Part shown: positions 55,088 to 64,000 of the stretch, piece after piece
How positions within the stretch are numbered: position 1 is the first letter of the stretch
Layout of the letters: the number at the start of each line of letters is the position of its first letter
Position numbers and translations under genes: made by a program
Notes under the pieces: model-generated
What the model was told of the DNA's origin: nothing
Seen by the model: the letters and a program-made list of their open reading frames with translations, nothing else
The model's database searches: none
From: an uncultured Thalassolituus sp.
Lineage (GTDB): Bacteria > Pseudomonadota > Gammaproteobacteria > Pseudomonadales > Oceanobacteraceae
DNA length: 64,000 nt
Direction: 5' to 3'
Assembly: GCF_950066645.1 (NCBI RefSeq)
Contig: NZ_CATMFB010000017.1
Coordinates: 19,114-83,113 of the forward strand

Positions 55088-56314
55088 GCCACACTCTGCC
55101 GCATCGGCGGGCAGCTGATCTTCAAACTGCTCGTCGGTCAGGCTATACAGAAAGCACACTAAGCCCTGAATGTCTGTGTCAGAAAGTTTGGGTCCGGATT
55201 GCAGAATTACTGAAGAAATATTTCTGTCGATTTCCGGTGACGCCCATGCAACTCCAGTCTCCGGATTAATGGTGTTGTCTGAGTTCGCCAGGTGCTTATC
55301 GTAAAAGCGGATCACAGTGTCCAGGCTGGCAAATACGCCGTTGTGCATGTACGGGGCAGTGACGCCGATATTGCGTAAGGTCGGCACCCGGAATTTTCCT
55401 TCAAGTGCACTCAGATTGTTCGCATCTGCAACGGCATCGTTTGCGGCCAAACCCAGGTCGGTAAACCCTGCCGCGCTGCCATTGGCTGTCCGGGCGGCCG
55501 TATTTTCGGGAACCCCGATATTATGGAACTCATAACCGCTGAACGTTTCTTCACGGTGATTGTTCCGCTGTAACTGATGACAGGTAGAGCAGTTGGTAAA
55601 TTGCCCGGAAAAAAATAGTGCTTTACCTGTGGTCGCCAATGAAGCCGGGTTATAGGTGTAGTCTCCGGTCAGTGACTTGTCGTATTTTGAGCTGAAAGGG
55701 GCAAATGTTGCGGTCCGTTCAAAGCTGGCAATGGCCGCTGTCAGCGCGTCATATGCCGCTTCCGTGTCGTCAAAAATGTTGTCGCCATACAGGTACTCAA
55801 AGGCTTCTGCATAGTCAGTATTTTCCAGAACACGGGAAATAACACTGGCTTTGTCGGGCATGTTCATTTCAACCGGATTCAGAAACGGGCCGCCGGCCTG
55901 AGCTTCCAGATCGGTTGCCCGTCCATCCCAGAACTGACCCCCAAGCCAGCCCGTGTAGCCACCCTGATTAGTGTTGAAGCGGCTTCGCTCTGCGAACTGA
56001 AAATCCGGAGCAAATGCTGCGTACATGGCCGTCGGCGTATTGCGGTCTCCCAGGGATACGCCATCATCGCCCAGAGATACCGCACGGGTCGCCCCGGAGC
56101 TGTCGGTGGATGCATCGACGAATGCATGGTCTGCCATGTGGCAGGTGGCACAGGACTGCGTACGGTTAAGGGACAGGTTGGTATCGTTGAAGAGTGCCGC
56201 TCCCAGTGTCTCCTGGGTGTTCAGCGCGGGCACACTGTCTTTTTTATCGGAGCCTCCGCAGGCCAGCAATGCGGCAGACAGCGTAAGCAGCAGGAAGGGT
56301 CTGATCAGATTCAT
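55082..56314 (-). CDS. Di-haem cytochrome c peroxidase-family lipoprotein
   Basis: About 410 residues starting MNLIRPFLLL, with a lipobox LLAC (Cys about 19), and two haem-binding CxxCH sites: CATCH (about residue 54) and CSTCH (about 244). It belongs to the MauG/CcpA family of periplasmic peroxidases. LRNIGVTAPYMHNGVFASL is the conserved distal region. It is divergent from the imelysin gene across a Fur box, so iron probably controls both. A start at 56380 would add 22 residues before the signal. Confidence 0.9.
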   Translation of the reverse strand: MNLIRPFLLLTLSAALLACGGSDKKDSVPALNTQETLGAALFNDTNLSLNRTQSCATCHMADHAFVDASTDSSGATRAVSLGDDGVSLGDRNTPTAMYAAFAPDFQFAERSRFNTNQGGYTGWLGGQFWDGRATDLEAQAGGPFLNPVEMNMPDKASVISRVLENTDYAEAFEYLYGDNIFDDTEAAYDALTAAIASFERTATFAPFSSKYDKSLTGDYTYNPASLATTGKALFFSGQFTNCSTCHQLQRNNHREETFSGYEFHNIGVPENTAARTANGSAAGFTDLGLAANDAVADANNLSALEGKFRVPTLRNIGVTAPYMHNGVFASLDTVIRFYDKHLANSDNTINPETGVAWASPEIDRNISSVILQSGPKLSDTDIQGLVCFLYSLTDEQFEDQLPADAAECGL

Positions 56315-56397
56315 CAGCCAGGGTCTCTTTATCACGGTATTTTTTATTTTACGCCGATAAATCTGCAAAAGTAATGACATAGATTAAGTTCCGAAGT

Positions 56398-56412
56398 TGC
56401 TAATCATTATCA
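56398..56412. promoter_or_regulatory. Fur box between peroxidase and imelysin genes
   Basis: TGCTAAT-C-ATTATCA matches the 7-1-7 Fur consensus at 13 of 14 positions. It lies 66 bp before the imelysin ATG and 83 bp before the peroxidase ATG, so it may act in both directions. Confidence 0.82.
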
Positions 56413-56478
56413 TTAGCCCTATTATCCGTGGGACATTTTCACTGGGGCGGTGTCCTGCCCATCTCAAGGAGCTTCTGT

Positions 56479-58020
56479 ATGAAACTTAATCATCTCGCTA
56501 TTGGCGTGGCGACTGCTGTATTTCTGACAGCGTGTGGCGGCGGTAGCAATAGCAGCAATGACGATGCAACAAATGGCCTGACCACCAGTGGCGAACTCAA
56601 CCTCGATAATGTTCGTTCCCTGCTGGATACCAACGCCGATATTGCTCTGGCCGCTTACAACGACTCAGTCGCAACGGCTGAAGAACTGCAGGATGCACTT
56701 GCCTCATTCCGCGCGGATCCGTCTGAAGCAAACCTGGAAGCGGCCAAAAAAGCCTGGCTGGTGGCGCGTGAACCTTACGGTCAGACTGAGGTGTACCGTT
56801 TCCGTCTGAGCCCGATTGATTCAACTGATTATGACAGTGAAGATGGTCTGGAAGGCGATATCAATGCCTGGCCTCTGGGTGAAGCGCTGATTGACTATGT
56901 TCAGGTGAATACCAGCGATTTCGGCGACGACCAGATTGGTGTGACCGCTAACGGCGCGGGCGTAAACGGCGGTGGTGCGGTCGATTCTGAAAACTTCGAT
57001 GACACCTCTCCGAAGACCAACATCATCGGTAACACCAGCATTGTGATCGACCAGGACCTGCTGTCGAACACGGCCACCGCTGACGACGAGCACGATGTGA
57101 TCGCCGGCTATCACGCGATTGAATTCCTGCTGTGGGGTCAGGACCTGAATGACTCAGCGGGTACCACCGATGGTACGGATCGTGATGAGGCAGTAAAAAC
57201 CGAAGGTGCGTCTAACTATGCTGCAGGCGGTGACCGTCCACTAGGCGATTTTATTCCAAGTTACGATGCTGACACAGCGTCTGGCAATGACGACGTTGAT
57301 GCATCCTACGATTCATCGGTTGAATCTCACCGTCGTCACAAGTACCTGGAAGTAGCAGTCGAGAAACTGATTGCGGACCTGAAAAGCGTTCGTGATGGCT
57401 GGGTAGAAGGTGCGACGTACCGTACAGCATTTACAACCATCAGCTCGCAGGCGGAAGCCCGCGAGAAGCTGGCAGAAATCCTGACCGGTATGGGTACTTT
57501 GTCTGAAGGTGAACTGGCGGGTGAACGTATGCAGATTGCGTTCAGTGGTAACTCTCAGGAAGACGAGCATTCCTGCTTCTCTGATAACACTCACCGTGAT
57601 ATCTGGCTGAATGCAGAAGGTGTATCAAACAGCTATTACGGCACCTACGCAGGTTATGACAGCACACTCGACGGTACTGATAACGAGACCGCGTCTGCCG
57701 TAAATGGTTATGGGTTCGATGATCTGCTCGCTTCCATGGGTGAACTTCAGCTGAAGTCTCAGATTGAAACTGCTCTGAGTACTACCGCTGCCTATTACAC
57801 TGAGATTGATACGGCAGCCCGTAACGGAAGTCCGTTCGATGTTCAGATCATGGCTGAAAACCGCACCTCTGACAGCAGTGTTGCAAAAACGATTGTCGCT
57901 CTGAACGCGCAGTCAAAGATCATCGCGAACATTGCTGAGGCGCTGGACATTTCCGGCTCAGTCGTCGATGAAGAAGCGTCAGGTTGTGATACTGAGTCGC
58001 CAACCGAAAGCTGTGACTGA
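56479..58020 (+). CDS. Imelysin-family iron-regulated lipoprotein (IrpA/EfeO-like)
   Basis: A 513-residue lipoprotein (signal ending LTAC, Cys19) with an imelysin (peptidase M75) domain. The GxHxxE motif is G210-Y-H-A-I-E215 in GYHAIEFLLWGQDLN; the long helical repeats and SQAEAREKLAEILTGMG are typical. Related proteins bind iron or haem in the periplasm; protease activity is doubtful. AAGGAG lies 7 bases upstream. First gene of a five-gene Fur-linked run. Confidence 0.92.
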   Translation: MKLNHLAIGVATAVFLTACGGGSNSSNDDATNGLTTSGELNLDNVRSLLDTNADIALAAYNDSVATAEELQDALASFRADPSEANLEAAKKAWLVAREPYGQTEVYRFRLSPIDSTDYDSEDGLEGDINAWPLGEALIDYVQVNTSDFGDDQIGVTANGAGVNGGGAVDSENFDDTSPKTNIIGNTSIVIDQDLLSNTATADDEHDVIAGYHAIEFLLWGQDLNDSAGTTDGTDRDEAVKTEGASNYAAGGDRPLGDFIPSYDADTASGNDDVDASYDSSVESHRRHKYLEVAVEKLIADLKSVRDGWVEGATYRTAFTTISSQAEAREKLAEILTGMGTLSEGELAGERMQIAFSGNSQEDEHSCFSDNTHRDIWLNAEGVSNSYYGTYAGYDSTLDGTDNETASAVNGYGFDDLLASMGELQLKSQIETALSTTAAYYTEIDTAARNGSPFDVQIMAENRTSDSSVAKTIVALNAQSKIIANIAEALDISGSVVDEEASGCDTESPTESCD

Positions 58021-58024
58021 TCGT

Positions 58025-59476
58025 ATGCTGAGCAACTTTAAGCCGGCCTTGTGCCGGCTTTCTGCGTTTATTCTGATTGCCTTTTCTTTGGGGTGTACGC
58101 ATGAACCAGAGCCTTGGGGTACTCTGGCGCAGGAGCACAAGCCCGCTGGCGAGGCTACGGTCGCTGTGCCGCGCCCGGTACGTTTTGATCTGCCTGTGCC
58201 GCAACTGAGCGACACTCAGAAACCTCTGTTTTATGCCGGTCGTGCACTGGCTCAGCAGCCCTGGGTGAAGGCACCCACAGCAACGACTCAGCGTGATGGA
58301 CTCGGCCCTTTATTCAATGCGCGTAGCTGCCTGGCCTGTCACCTCAATGGTGGTCGGGGTGAAATGCCCGACAAAGCGGGCGAGTCGCTTTTCACCGCGT
58401 TTGTCCGCATCAGCGTTTCTGGTCTTGATGAGCATGAAGGAGCAAACCCTGAACCCGTGTATGGCACTCAGATTCAGAACCAGTCGGTCTCCTTGTCATC
58501 TCAGTTGGGGATTCCTCCTCAGCCGGGAGAGCTGCAGGCTGAAGCGCATGTCTCGGTACGCTGGCTGGAAGAAAAATTCCGTTACCCGGATGGGCATGAG
58601 ACGGTACTGCGTAAACCTGAAATAGTGATCCGTGACCTCAGCAATGGTCCGCTGCAGTCTGACACTATGATGAGCCTCAGAAATGCCCCGGGTATGTATG
58701 GTATGGGGCTGTTGGCGGCGATTCCGGAACAGTCACTGGATGCTCTGGCAGATCCGCAGGACAAAAACAGCGATGGGATTTCCGGGCGTCGTAATCAGGT
58801 CTGGGATCCGGTTTCGCAGAGTATCCGTGCGGGGCGTTTTGGCCTGAAAGCGAATCGTCCTGATCTGCCTGTGATTGTGGCCGCGGCATTTGCGCACGAC
58901 ATTGGTATTACCAATGCATTGTTCCCTCATCAGCCCTGTACGCAGGCACAACCACTGTGTCTTAAACAACCGGACGGCAATGACGAAGAAGGGACAGAGT
59001 TATCCAATAACCTGCTGAATATGACGGTCAACTTTGTGCGAGACTCAGCCGTGCCGGCCAGCCGGTTGGGTGAGCAACATATCGCTGGTCGTCAGGTGTT
59101 TTATGATGCCGGTTGTCAGCAGTGTCATCAGCCATCCTTTGTGACGGCAGGTTTACCCGGCGCGGAGTATCTGGGGCAACAGACCATCTGGCCGTATACC
59201 GATCTGTTGCTGCACGATATGGGACCAGGGCTGGCGGATGGACGTCCGGATTTTCTGGCAACCGGATCCGAGTGGCGGACAGCGCCGCTGTGGGGGCTGG
59301 GATTGCAGCGGAAAGTGACCGGTGGCCGTCTGAGCCTTCTGCATGATGGTCGTGCCCGCTCGGTAGAAGAAGCGGTGTTGTGGCACGGTGGTGAAGCCGC
59401 TGCTGCGCGTAATTATTTCATTCAGTTGCCCATGGTCCAGCGGCGCGAGCTTGAGATATTTGTGGAGGCCTTATGA
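58025..59476 (+). CDS. Di-haem oxidoreductase (DUF1111) lipoprotein
   Basis: About 483 residues starting MLSNFKPALC, with lipobox SLGC. The CxxCH sites are in SCLACHLNGGRG (about residue 104) and CQQCHQPSF (about 366). DUF1111 'thiol oxidoreductase' members usually sit beside imelysins, as here. The ATG at 58025 is 4 bases after the imelysin stop; a longer frame would overlap it by 89 bases. A periplasmic redox role in iron handling is inferred. Confidence 0.88.
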   Translation: MLSNFKPALCRLSAFILIAFSLGCTHEPEPWGTLAQEHKPAGEATVAVPRPVRFDLPVPQLSDTQKPLFYAGRALAQQPWVKAPTATTQRDGLGPLFNARSCLACHLNGGRGEMPDKAGESLFTAFVRISVSGLDEHEGANPEPVYGTQIQNQSVSLSSQLGIPPQPGELQAEAHVSVRWLEEKFRYPDGHETVLRKPEIVIRDLSNGPLQSDTMMSLRNAPGMYGMGLLAAIPEQSLDALADPQDKNSDGISGRRNQVWDPVSQSIRAGRFGLKANRPDLPVIVAAAFAHDIGITNALFPHQPCTQAQPLCLKQPDGNDEEGTELSNNLLNMTVNFVRDSAVPASRLGEQHIAGRQVFYDAGCQQCHQPSFVTAGLPGAEYLGQQTIWPYTDLLLHDMGPGLADGRPDFLATGSEWRTAPLWGLGLQRKVTGGRLSLLHDGRARSVEEAVLWHGGEAAAARNYFIQLPMVQRRELEIFVEAL

Positions 59477-60594
59477 GTCTGTCCCGCCGGACTTTTCTGC
59501 AGCAGGCATCGGTTATTTCAACGCTTTCTCTCGCAGGGCTGCCTTATGCTGTGCGTGCAGAAAACGCGAATGAATACTGGTGGTCTGCGGGAAGCGATCA
59601 TAGCGATGGCAATGGCGTGGCCGTTTTTTCCGACAAGGGCAACAGCAGGTTGCTGGAAACCGGGTTCCGCGGTCATGGGCTGTGTGTCAGCCCGGACGAT
59701 GGGCGCATTGTTATGATGGCGCGCCGTCCGGGAATGCAGGGGGCAGAGCTGATGGCGGACCAGAATCTGACGCTGTTCGATGTCCGCCCGGGACGGCAGT
59801 TTCAGGGACATGCCTGTTTCAGTGCTGACGGAGCGCGGCTGTTTACGTCAGAAATCGTCGATAGTGGAGACGGCCGGATCGGAATCCGCAATGCTCATGA
59901 TTTTTCCTGGCTGGGAGAATTCAGCAGTTACGGAACAGAGCCCCACGAAATAAAAATGATGCCGGACGGTGTCACGCTGGCGATTGCCAACGGTGGATTA
60001 ACTCCGTCGGCTGACGACGGTCGCACGGCAGATAAAAATGCGCTTGTGCAGTCGTCACTGGTGTTTATCGACAGCAGAGATGGCCGCCTGATACATAAAT
60101 ATTCACTGCCCGAAAATAAGGCCAGTATCCGCCATCTGGACATAGCACCGGACGGAACCCTGGTCACCGCGTTGCAGGTGCAGCGCCAATGGCTGGACGA
60201 CACTGAACCGCGGGCACTGGTCGCCATCCGGCGCCCAGATGAGCCGCTGCAGCTGTTAGAGGCGCCCGGAAACCTCTGGCTCGCACTGCGCGATTATATG
60301 GGCAGTGTTGTCATACACCCGGATTACGGTGTGGCCGGGGTCACCAGTCCGCGCGGTAACCTCGTGGTCTTCTGGGAATTGAGCCAGGGCAAGCTTCTGG
60401 GGTATTTCCCGTTGCATGATGTGTGCGGCATCGCATTAAGTCAGCAACACGATTGTTTTGTCGTGACAAACTCTGCCGGAGACATGCGTTTTATCGATCC
60501 GGTGTCGCTGAAGGAACTGAAACCACTGAGACGACATTCCGATACAGTGCGCTGGGATAACCATCTCCTGGGGCCTTTACCTGTTTCCGTCTGA
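59473..60594 (+). CDS. DUF1513 Tat-exported beta-propeller-like protein
   Basis: A 373-residue protein with a twin-arginine signal (SRRTFLQQAS) cleaved near VRA-EN. The rest has repeated WD/YVTN-like strands (CVSPDDGRIVMMARR, CFSADGARLFTSE, DIAPDGTLVTALQ), compatible with a propeller. Tat export suggests folding with a cofactor in the cytoplasm. Its ATG overlaps the DUF1111 stop by 4 bases. Function unknown. Confidence 0.88.
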   Translation: MSLSRRTFLQQASVISTLSLAGLPYAVRAENANEYWWSAGSDHSDGNGVAVFSDKGNSRLLETGFRGHGLCVSPDDGRIVMMARRPGMQGAELMADQNLTLFDVRPGRQFQGHACFSADGARLFTSEIVDSGDGRIGIRNAHDFSWLGEFSSYGTEPHEIKMMPDGVTLAIANGGLTPSADDGRTADKNALVQSSLVFIDSRDGRLIHKYSLPENKASIRHLDIAPDGTLVTALQVQRQWLDDTEPRALVAIRRPDEPLQLLEAPGNLWLALRDYMGSVVIHPDYGVAGVTSPRGNLVVFWELSQGKLLGYFPLHDVCGIALSQQHDCFVVTNSAGDMRFIDPVSLKELKPLRRHSDTVRWDNHLLGPLPVSV

Positions 60595-61706
60595 TGAGCA
60601 GAAAAATGATGAGAGAAAAGAACTACACCTTGAGCACGTCTGTCTGCGCTGCTCTGGTATTTACTGCATTTCTGGGTCTGTCGGGGTGTGGCGGAGAGCG
60701 TCAGAATGATGAGCCGGTTCTGACGGATGCCACTCTAGCCACTGCACTGCGTCAGGTGACGGACAACAGCATTGTTCCCGCCGTCGATACGTTTGCGCAG
60801 GCGAGCAGCAGTATGAGTGCTGATATTGAAGCGTTCTGCAGTGACATCTCGGCAGACAGTCTCACTCAGGTACAGGACGGCTGGCGCACGCTGGCACAGG
60901 CATGGTACCGCGTCAGTCCGTACCTGTTTGGTCCGGTCAACGACGATGTGGTTTTTCCTGATTATCTGTATATCGACTCGCTGCGACAGCGTGGAAATAA
61001 CTACCTGGCAACGGTGCGTACTGATATTTCAACCATGGTTGAGGGGGCGTTCGAACTGGATGGCAGTTATTTCAGTACAAAAGAATTTAATAAGGTCGGG
61101 ATTCTTGCCTTAGAAGTCGCATTGTTTGAAACGCGTTCAGGGTTACCCAGTAACGATGACTTGCTGACCGAATATCGGGATGAACCAAGAAAGTGTGACG
61201 TGATCCGCGGCTTAAACAATATTGTTGCGGGCTACAGCAGCAATATGCAGACCGAGTGGACAACAGATTACCAGAACACCGGAACGTCTTACCGGGACTT
61301 ATTTCTCGCGGGTGATACTGAAGATGGCAGTGAGCCACTGACGTTATTACTGACCCGCGCGCAGGAGCACCTGGATTACCTTAAACAGCGATCGGTATCT
61401 TCTGTAGCCGCGACGGTTTCCGGGGAAACCTGGGTATTGATGCAGGCAACCCTCGAGGCCGTTGAGGCGATTGTCGCGGGCACCGGAAACAGCGGTGTCA
61501 GCTTTTATCAGCTGATGAATTCGGCGGGTCAGAGCACCGCGGTAACGACTGTACAGGAAAATTTTGCCCGCGCGTACGAAGCGATCAGAGATAAAAACAC
61601 AACCGACTTTAACACCGCCTGCGCTCTGCTGGATGGTAATTTTAAACGCGATATTCCTGATGCACTGGCTGTGCAGTTGGGGATCAATTTCAGTGATGGC
61701 GACTGA
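60594..61706 (+). CDS. Second imelysin-family lipoprotein
   Basis: A 370-residue lipoprotein (LSGC lipobox near residue 33) with an imelysin fold. The GxHxxE motif is replaced: GILALEVALFE has Leu where the first imelysin has His, so metal binding probably differs. It overlaps the DUF1513 stop by one base. Two unlike imelysins in one operon suggest different jobs, for example iron binding versus assembly. Confidence 0.87.
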   Translation: MSRKMMREKNYTLSTSVCAALVFTAFLGLSGCGGERQNDEPVLTDATLATALRQVTDNSIVPAVDTFAQASSSMSADIEAFCSDISADSLTQVQDGWRTLAQAWYRVSPYLFGPVNDDVVFPDYLYIDSLRQRGNNYLATVRTDISTMVEGAFELDGSYFSTKEFNKVGILALEVALFETRSGLPSNDDLLTEYRDEPRKCDVIRGLNNIVAGYSSNMQTEWTTDYQNTGTSYRDLFLAGDTEDGSEPLTLLLTRAQEHLDYLKQRSVSSVAATVSGETWVLMQATLEAVEAIVAGTGNSGVSFYQLMNSAGQSTAVTTVQENFARAYEAIRDKNTTDFNTACALLDGNFKRDIPDALAVQLGINFSDGD

Positions 61707-61721
61707 ACGGAAGGAAAGAAA

Positions 61722-62885
61722 ATGATGAAGACTTCAATGAGACCACTCGCTTTAGCACTTATGCTTGCCTCGGTTGCTCCGGCATTTGCAGAAAATGTCA
61801 GTCGCGAAGAACTGGAGCAACGTATTGCTGAGCTGGAAGCCATGCTGAACAGTCGACTCGACGCACTGGCAGATACCGTCGATGCTCAGAGTGACGCGGG
61901 CGGAAAAAATGTGCACATCGGTGGCTACGGTGAGCTGCATTACAATCATCTGGACGCCAACGGCGAAGATCAGCGGCTGCTCGATCTGCATCGTATGGTG
62001 CTGTTTTTCGGTTACGACTATTCAGACCGCGTGCGTTTTGTGTCTGAGTTTGAAGTAGAGCACACGCTCGTCAGCGGTGGCAGTGAGTTTGGTGCGGTCG
62101 AAATAGAGCAGGCCTACGTTGAAATAGATGTGCTCGCGAATATGCAGTTCCGTACCGGGGTCATGCTGATGCCGCTGGGTATCGTTAACGAAACCCACGA
62201 GCCGCCGACTTTTTATGGTGTTGAGCGGCCGGTCATTGAGACATCCATTATTCCGAGCACCTGGTACTCTGCAGGTATTTCGTTGTCACAGAGTCTCGAC
62301 AGCGGCCTGAGCTACGATCTGTTGGTGACAGAAGGCCTGAAAACAGAAGACCCGACCACGAATGATGAGGCCGATCCGTTTTACCTGAAAGGGGGCAAAC
62401 AGAAGGCCTCCTATTCAGATGCTTTTAATCTGGCTCTGACTGGGCGCGTCCGGTATCGCGGAATACCCGGTCTGGAACTCGCAGCGTATGCGCAATACCA
62501 GCCTGATCTGGATCAGAGTGCAGAGACCTCGTATGCGGAGAGCGCAACGCTGGCCGGGGGGCATGTGATCTATCAGCTGGCCCCGATCACCCTGACCGCC
62601 CTGTATGCGCGCTGGGATGTGGCAGGTGACGAAGCGAAAGCTGCGGGTAAGGACGTACAGGATGGCGGTTATCTTGAAGCCTCCTGGAAAGCTCAGGAAA
62701 ACTGGGGCCTTTTCGTCCGGCACAGTGTGTGGTCAGAAGAAAAAGATGAGAGCGCTGCACAGAGCGACTTGGGTGTGAATTACTATCCGCATCCGGATGT
62801 GGTCTTTAAAGCCGACTATCAGCTGCAGAATGACGATGCCGGTAATACCGATGGCTTTAACCTCGGTATGGGTTATCAGTTCTGA
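61722..62885 (+). CDS. Outer-membrane porin-like protein
   Basis: A 387-residue protein with a signal peptide (cleavage after AFA, residue about 24), a coiled-coil segment (REELEQRIAELEAML, about 28-55) and then about 16 amphipathic strands ending in LGMGYQF, a C-terminal aromatic typical of outer-membrane barrels. It resembles phosphate-selective/OprP-type porins. It ends the imelysin operon, so it may import the substrate that the operon handles. It abuts the convergent deacetylase gene with no gap. Confidence 0.85.
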   Translation: MMKTSMRPLALALMLASVAPAFAENVSREELEQRIAELEAMLNSRLDALADTVDAQSDAGGKNVHIGGYGELHYNHLDANGEDQRLLDLHRMVLFFGYDYSDRVRFVSEFEVEHTLVSGGSEFGAVEIEQAYVEIDVLANMQFRTGVMLMPLGIVNETHEPPTFYGVERPVIETSIIPSTWYSAGISLSQSLDSGLSYDLLVTEGLKTEDPTTNDEADPFYLKGGKQKASYSDAFNLALTGRVRYRGIPGLELAAYAQYQPDLDQSAETSYAESATLAGGHVIYQLAPITLTALYARWDVAGDEAKAAGKDVQDGGYLEASWKAQENWGLFVRHSVWSEEKDESAAQSDLGVNYYPHPDVVFKADYQLQNDDAGNTDGFNLGMGYQF

Positions 62886-63668
62886 TCAGCTGCCACTGAT
62901 ATCCAGTTGCAGCCGGGAGAGCTCTTCAGGGCGCTCACCGGCCTGCCATTGCTTCTGCATTAAAAACCGGTCTGCGCGCATCAGGCGTACACCGGTTTTC
63001 TCTTTAAGCCCGGGTAACTGCTGTTCGAGAAAATCCAGCGTCTCGGGATAGGGGTGGCCGATCAATATGGCATGGCCGCGTCGTTGGGCGATCTCCAGTG
63101 CCCGGTCAAACTGGCCCTGCAGCGCTTCGTCGTTGCGATCGTTGTCGAGAAAAACATCACGACGGGCTACCGCGATGCCTGCATGGTCCGCCTCTTTTGC
63201 CGCGACACTGGCCGGGTTGGTCAGGCTGTCAATAAAGTACAGCCCGCGTGCGCTGACCACGTCCATTACCCAGCGCATGCTGTCTTCTTTCTGTGTCAGG
63301 CGACTGCCCATGTGGTTGTTGACGCCCTGTACGTGTGGGATAGCGTCAAGGCTACTCTTCAGTGTCTGTTGCAGGGTCTGCTGGTCCATATCTTCAGTCA
63401 TGGCTCCGGGGCCCAGTTTTGCACCGGTTTCGTTGGCCATCGGGGCGTGCAGCATAATGCCCTGGCCAAGGTCCGACGCCTTTTCGGCCAGTTTAGCGGC
63501 ATAGGGGGTATGCGGCAGGAACGCCAGCGTGACAGGCCCCGGCAGTTCGACGGCGCGTTTACCGAGTGACCGGTTGTTGCCGACGTCGTCAATAATGACG
63601 ATTAACGAGGGCTCCGCCTGCACCGCCGCGGCAGTGCAGAAGGCAATAGCTGCCAGCAGTTTTTTCAA
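62886..63668 (-). CDS. Divergent polysaccharide deacetylase family protein (YibQ-like)
   Basis: A 260-residue periplasmic protein with a signal (cleavage after VQA) and a divergent NodB-like barrel. IVIIDDVGNN, HAPMAN, NNHMGSRLTQ and LIGHPYPET are diagnostic of the YibQ/DUF610 group. In E. coli and Pseudomonas it follows the C-terminal protease and EnvC genes, as here, and is thought to act near septal peptidoglycan; activity is unproven. Its start overlaps the protease stop. Confidence 0.92.
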   Translation of the reverse strand: MKKLLAAIAFCTAAAVQAEPSLIVIIDDVGNNRSLGKRAVELPGPVTLAFLPHTPYAAKLAEKASDLGQGIMLHAPMANETGAKLGPGAMTEDMDQQTLQQTLKSSLDAIPHVQGVNNHMGSRLTQKEDSMRWVMDVVSARGLYFIDSLTNPASVAAKEADHAGIAVARRDVFLDNDRNDEALQGQFDRALEIAQRRGHAILIGHPYPETLDFLEQQLPGLKEKTGVRLMRADRFLMQKQWQAGERPEELSRLQLDISGS

Positions 63669-64000
63669 TCCTGGCTTTCCTTAATGGCAGTTTTTTTCGG
63701 ACTCAGAATACTGACGCCACGCAGCAATGTGTGCGCTTCGTACAGCTGGAAGTCGCGATTTATCAGATCCTGATTGCGATCTTTTTCTGCTTTTTCAGCG
63801 GCCGCTTTTTTCTCGTCGGGATTGCTCAGGTGGCCCGGCAGATCCGACTCTTTATAAAAGCGTTGCTTATTTGGGGTGACTTCACTCTGCTCAACAATAA
63901 TGTCCGGCACAATGCCCTGAGCCTGAATAGAACGGCCGCTGGGTGTGAAATACCGGGCGGTTGTGAGTTTGACGGCAGAGGTTTCGGTGACGGGCAGCAC
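63665..64000 (-). CDS. ctpA: C-terminal processing peptidase (S41), C-terminal end
   Basis: The last 111 residues of a periplasmic S41 protease; the PDZ and catalytic Ser-Lys regions lie outside the window. KLTTARYFTPSGRSIQAQGIVPDI is the family's conserved end of the catalytic domain, followed by a charged tail (DEKKAAAEKAEKDRNQ). It is followed by the YibQ-like gene with a 4-base overlap. Confidence 0.9.
   Translation of the reverse strand: MLPVTETSAVKLTTARYFTPSGRSIQAQGIVPDIIVEQSEVTPNKQRFYKESDLPGHLSNPDEKKAAAEKAEKDRNQDLINRDFQLYEAHTLLRGVSILSPKKTAIKESQD

Overview
This is a 64 kb stretch of a gammaproteobacterial chromosome with moderate GC and dense, mostly housekeeping gene content. Two syntenies place it. 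The run orn-queG-nnr-tsaE-amiB-mutL-miaA-hfq-hflX-hflK-hflC-yjeT-hisZ-purA is the classic gammaproteobacterial block. The run dksA-gluQ-cbrX-cbrA-cbrB-(sRNA locus)-pcnB-folK-panB-panC-panD-pgi is the arrangement known from Pseudomonas and its relatives. Gene order and composition suggest a marine Oceanospirillales/Pseudomonadales-type organism rather than Pseudomonas itself. This is inference; no rRNA or tRNA gene is visible to confirm it.

Layout. 1-16.2 kb: rsgA (cut by the window edge), orn, an SDR, queG, then the cell-wall/mismatch-repair/Hfq/HflKC/purA block. 16.5-25.4 kb: a thioesterase, a GNAT-nitrilase fusion, a minus-strand set coding for a lamin-tail protein, a VTC polyphosphate polymerase, DUF4956 and a Cthe_2159-type beta-helix protein, a divergent metallophosphoesterase lipoprotein and a LysR regulator. 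25.5-27.5 kb: glutathione-dependent formaldehyde detoxification (frmA-fghA). 27.6-29.3 kb: a lone methyltransferase-HNH fusion. 29.3-32.3 kb: methionine salvage (mtnABDC). 32.4-33.7 kb: an ABC exporter-like protein with a very small ATPase domain behind a Fur box. 33.8-39.7 kb: pgi, panDCB, folK, pcnB. 39.7-41.7 kb: a non-coding array. 41.8-49.9 kb: cbrBAX, gluQ, dksA, an aminotransferase, sfsA. 49.8-55.1 kb: a Rieske protein, a Fur-controlled small RNA, a cNMP-binding protein, a pentapeptide protein, polB and a CorA-type transporter. 55.1-62.9 kb: a Fur-box-centred cluster with a di-haem peroxidase, two imelysins, a di-haem oxidoreductase, DUF1513 and a porin. 62.9-64 kb: a divergent polysaccharide deacetylase and the end of a C-terminal processing protease.

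The most notable find is the 2 kb between cbrB and pcnB. It holds four tandem units on the minus strand. Each has a sigma-54 promoter (TGGCAC with GG-N10-GC), GTAAC-type repeats upstream, a 230-290 nt non-coding transcript full of A-rich AACAAUAACAA motifs, and an intrinsic terminator. In Pseudomonas the same position holds crcZ, the CbrB/sigma-54-driven decoy RNA that titrates Hfq/Crc in carbon catabolite repression. Here the gene is present as a four-member array, two members being an almost perfect 537-bp duplication.

The second find is a probable unannotated Fur-repressed small RNA (about 115 nt, minus strand, near 50247-50361), with tandem Fur boxes over a good sigma-70 promoter and a strong terminator. 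With the Fur boxes at 32.4 and 56.4 kb, the window carries three iron-responsive loci, and hfq, the likely partner of all five RNAs, lies in the same window.
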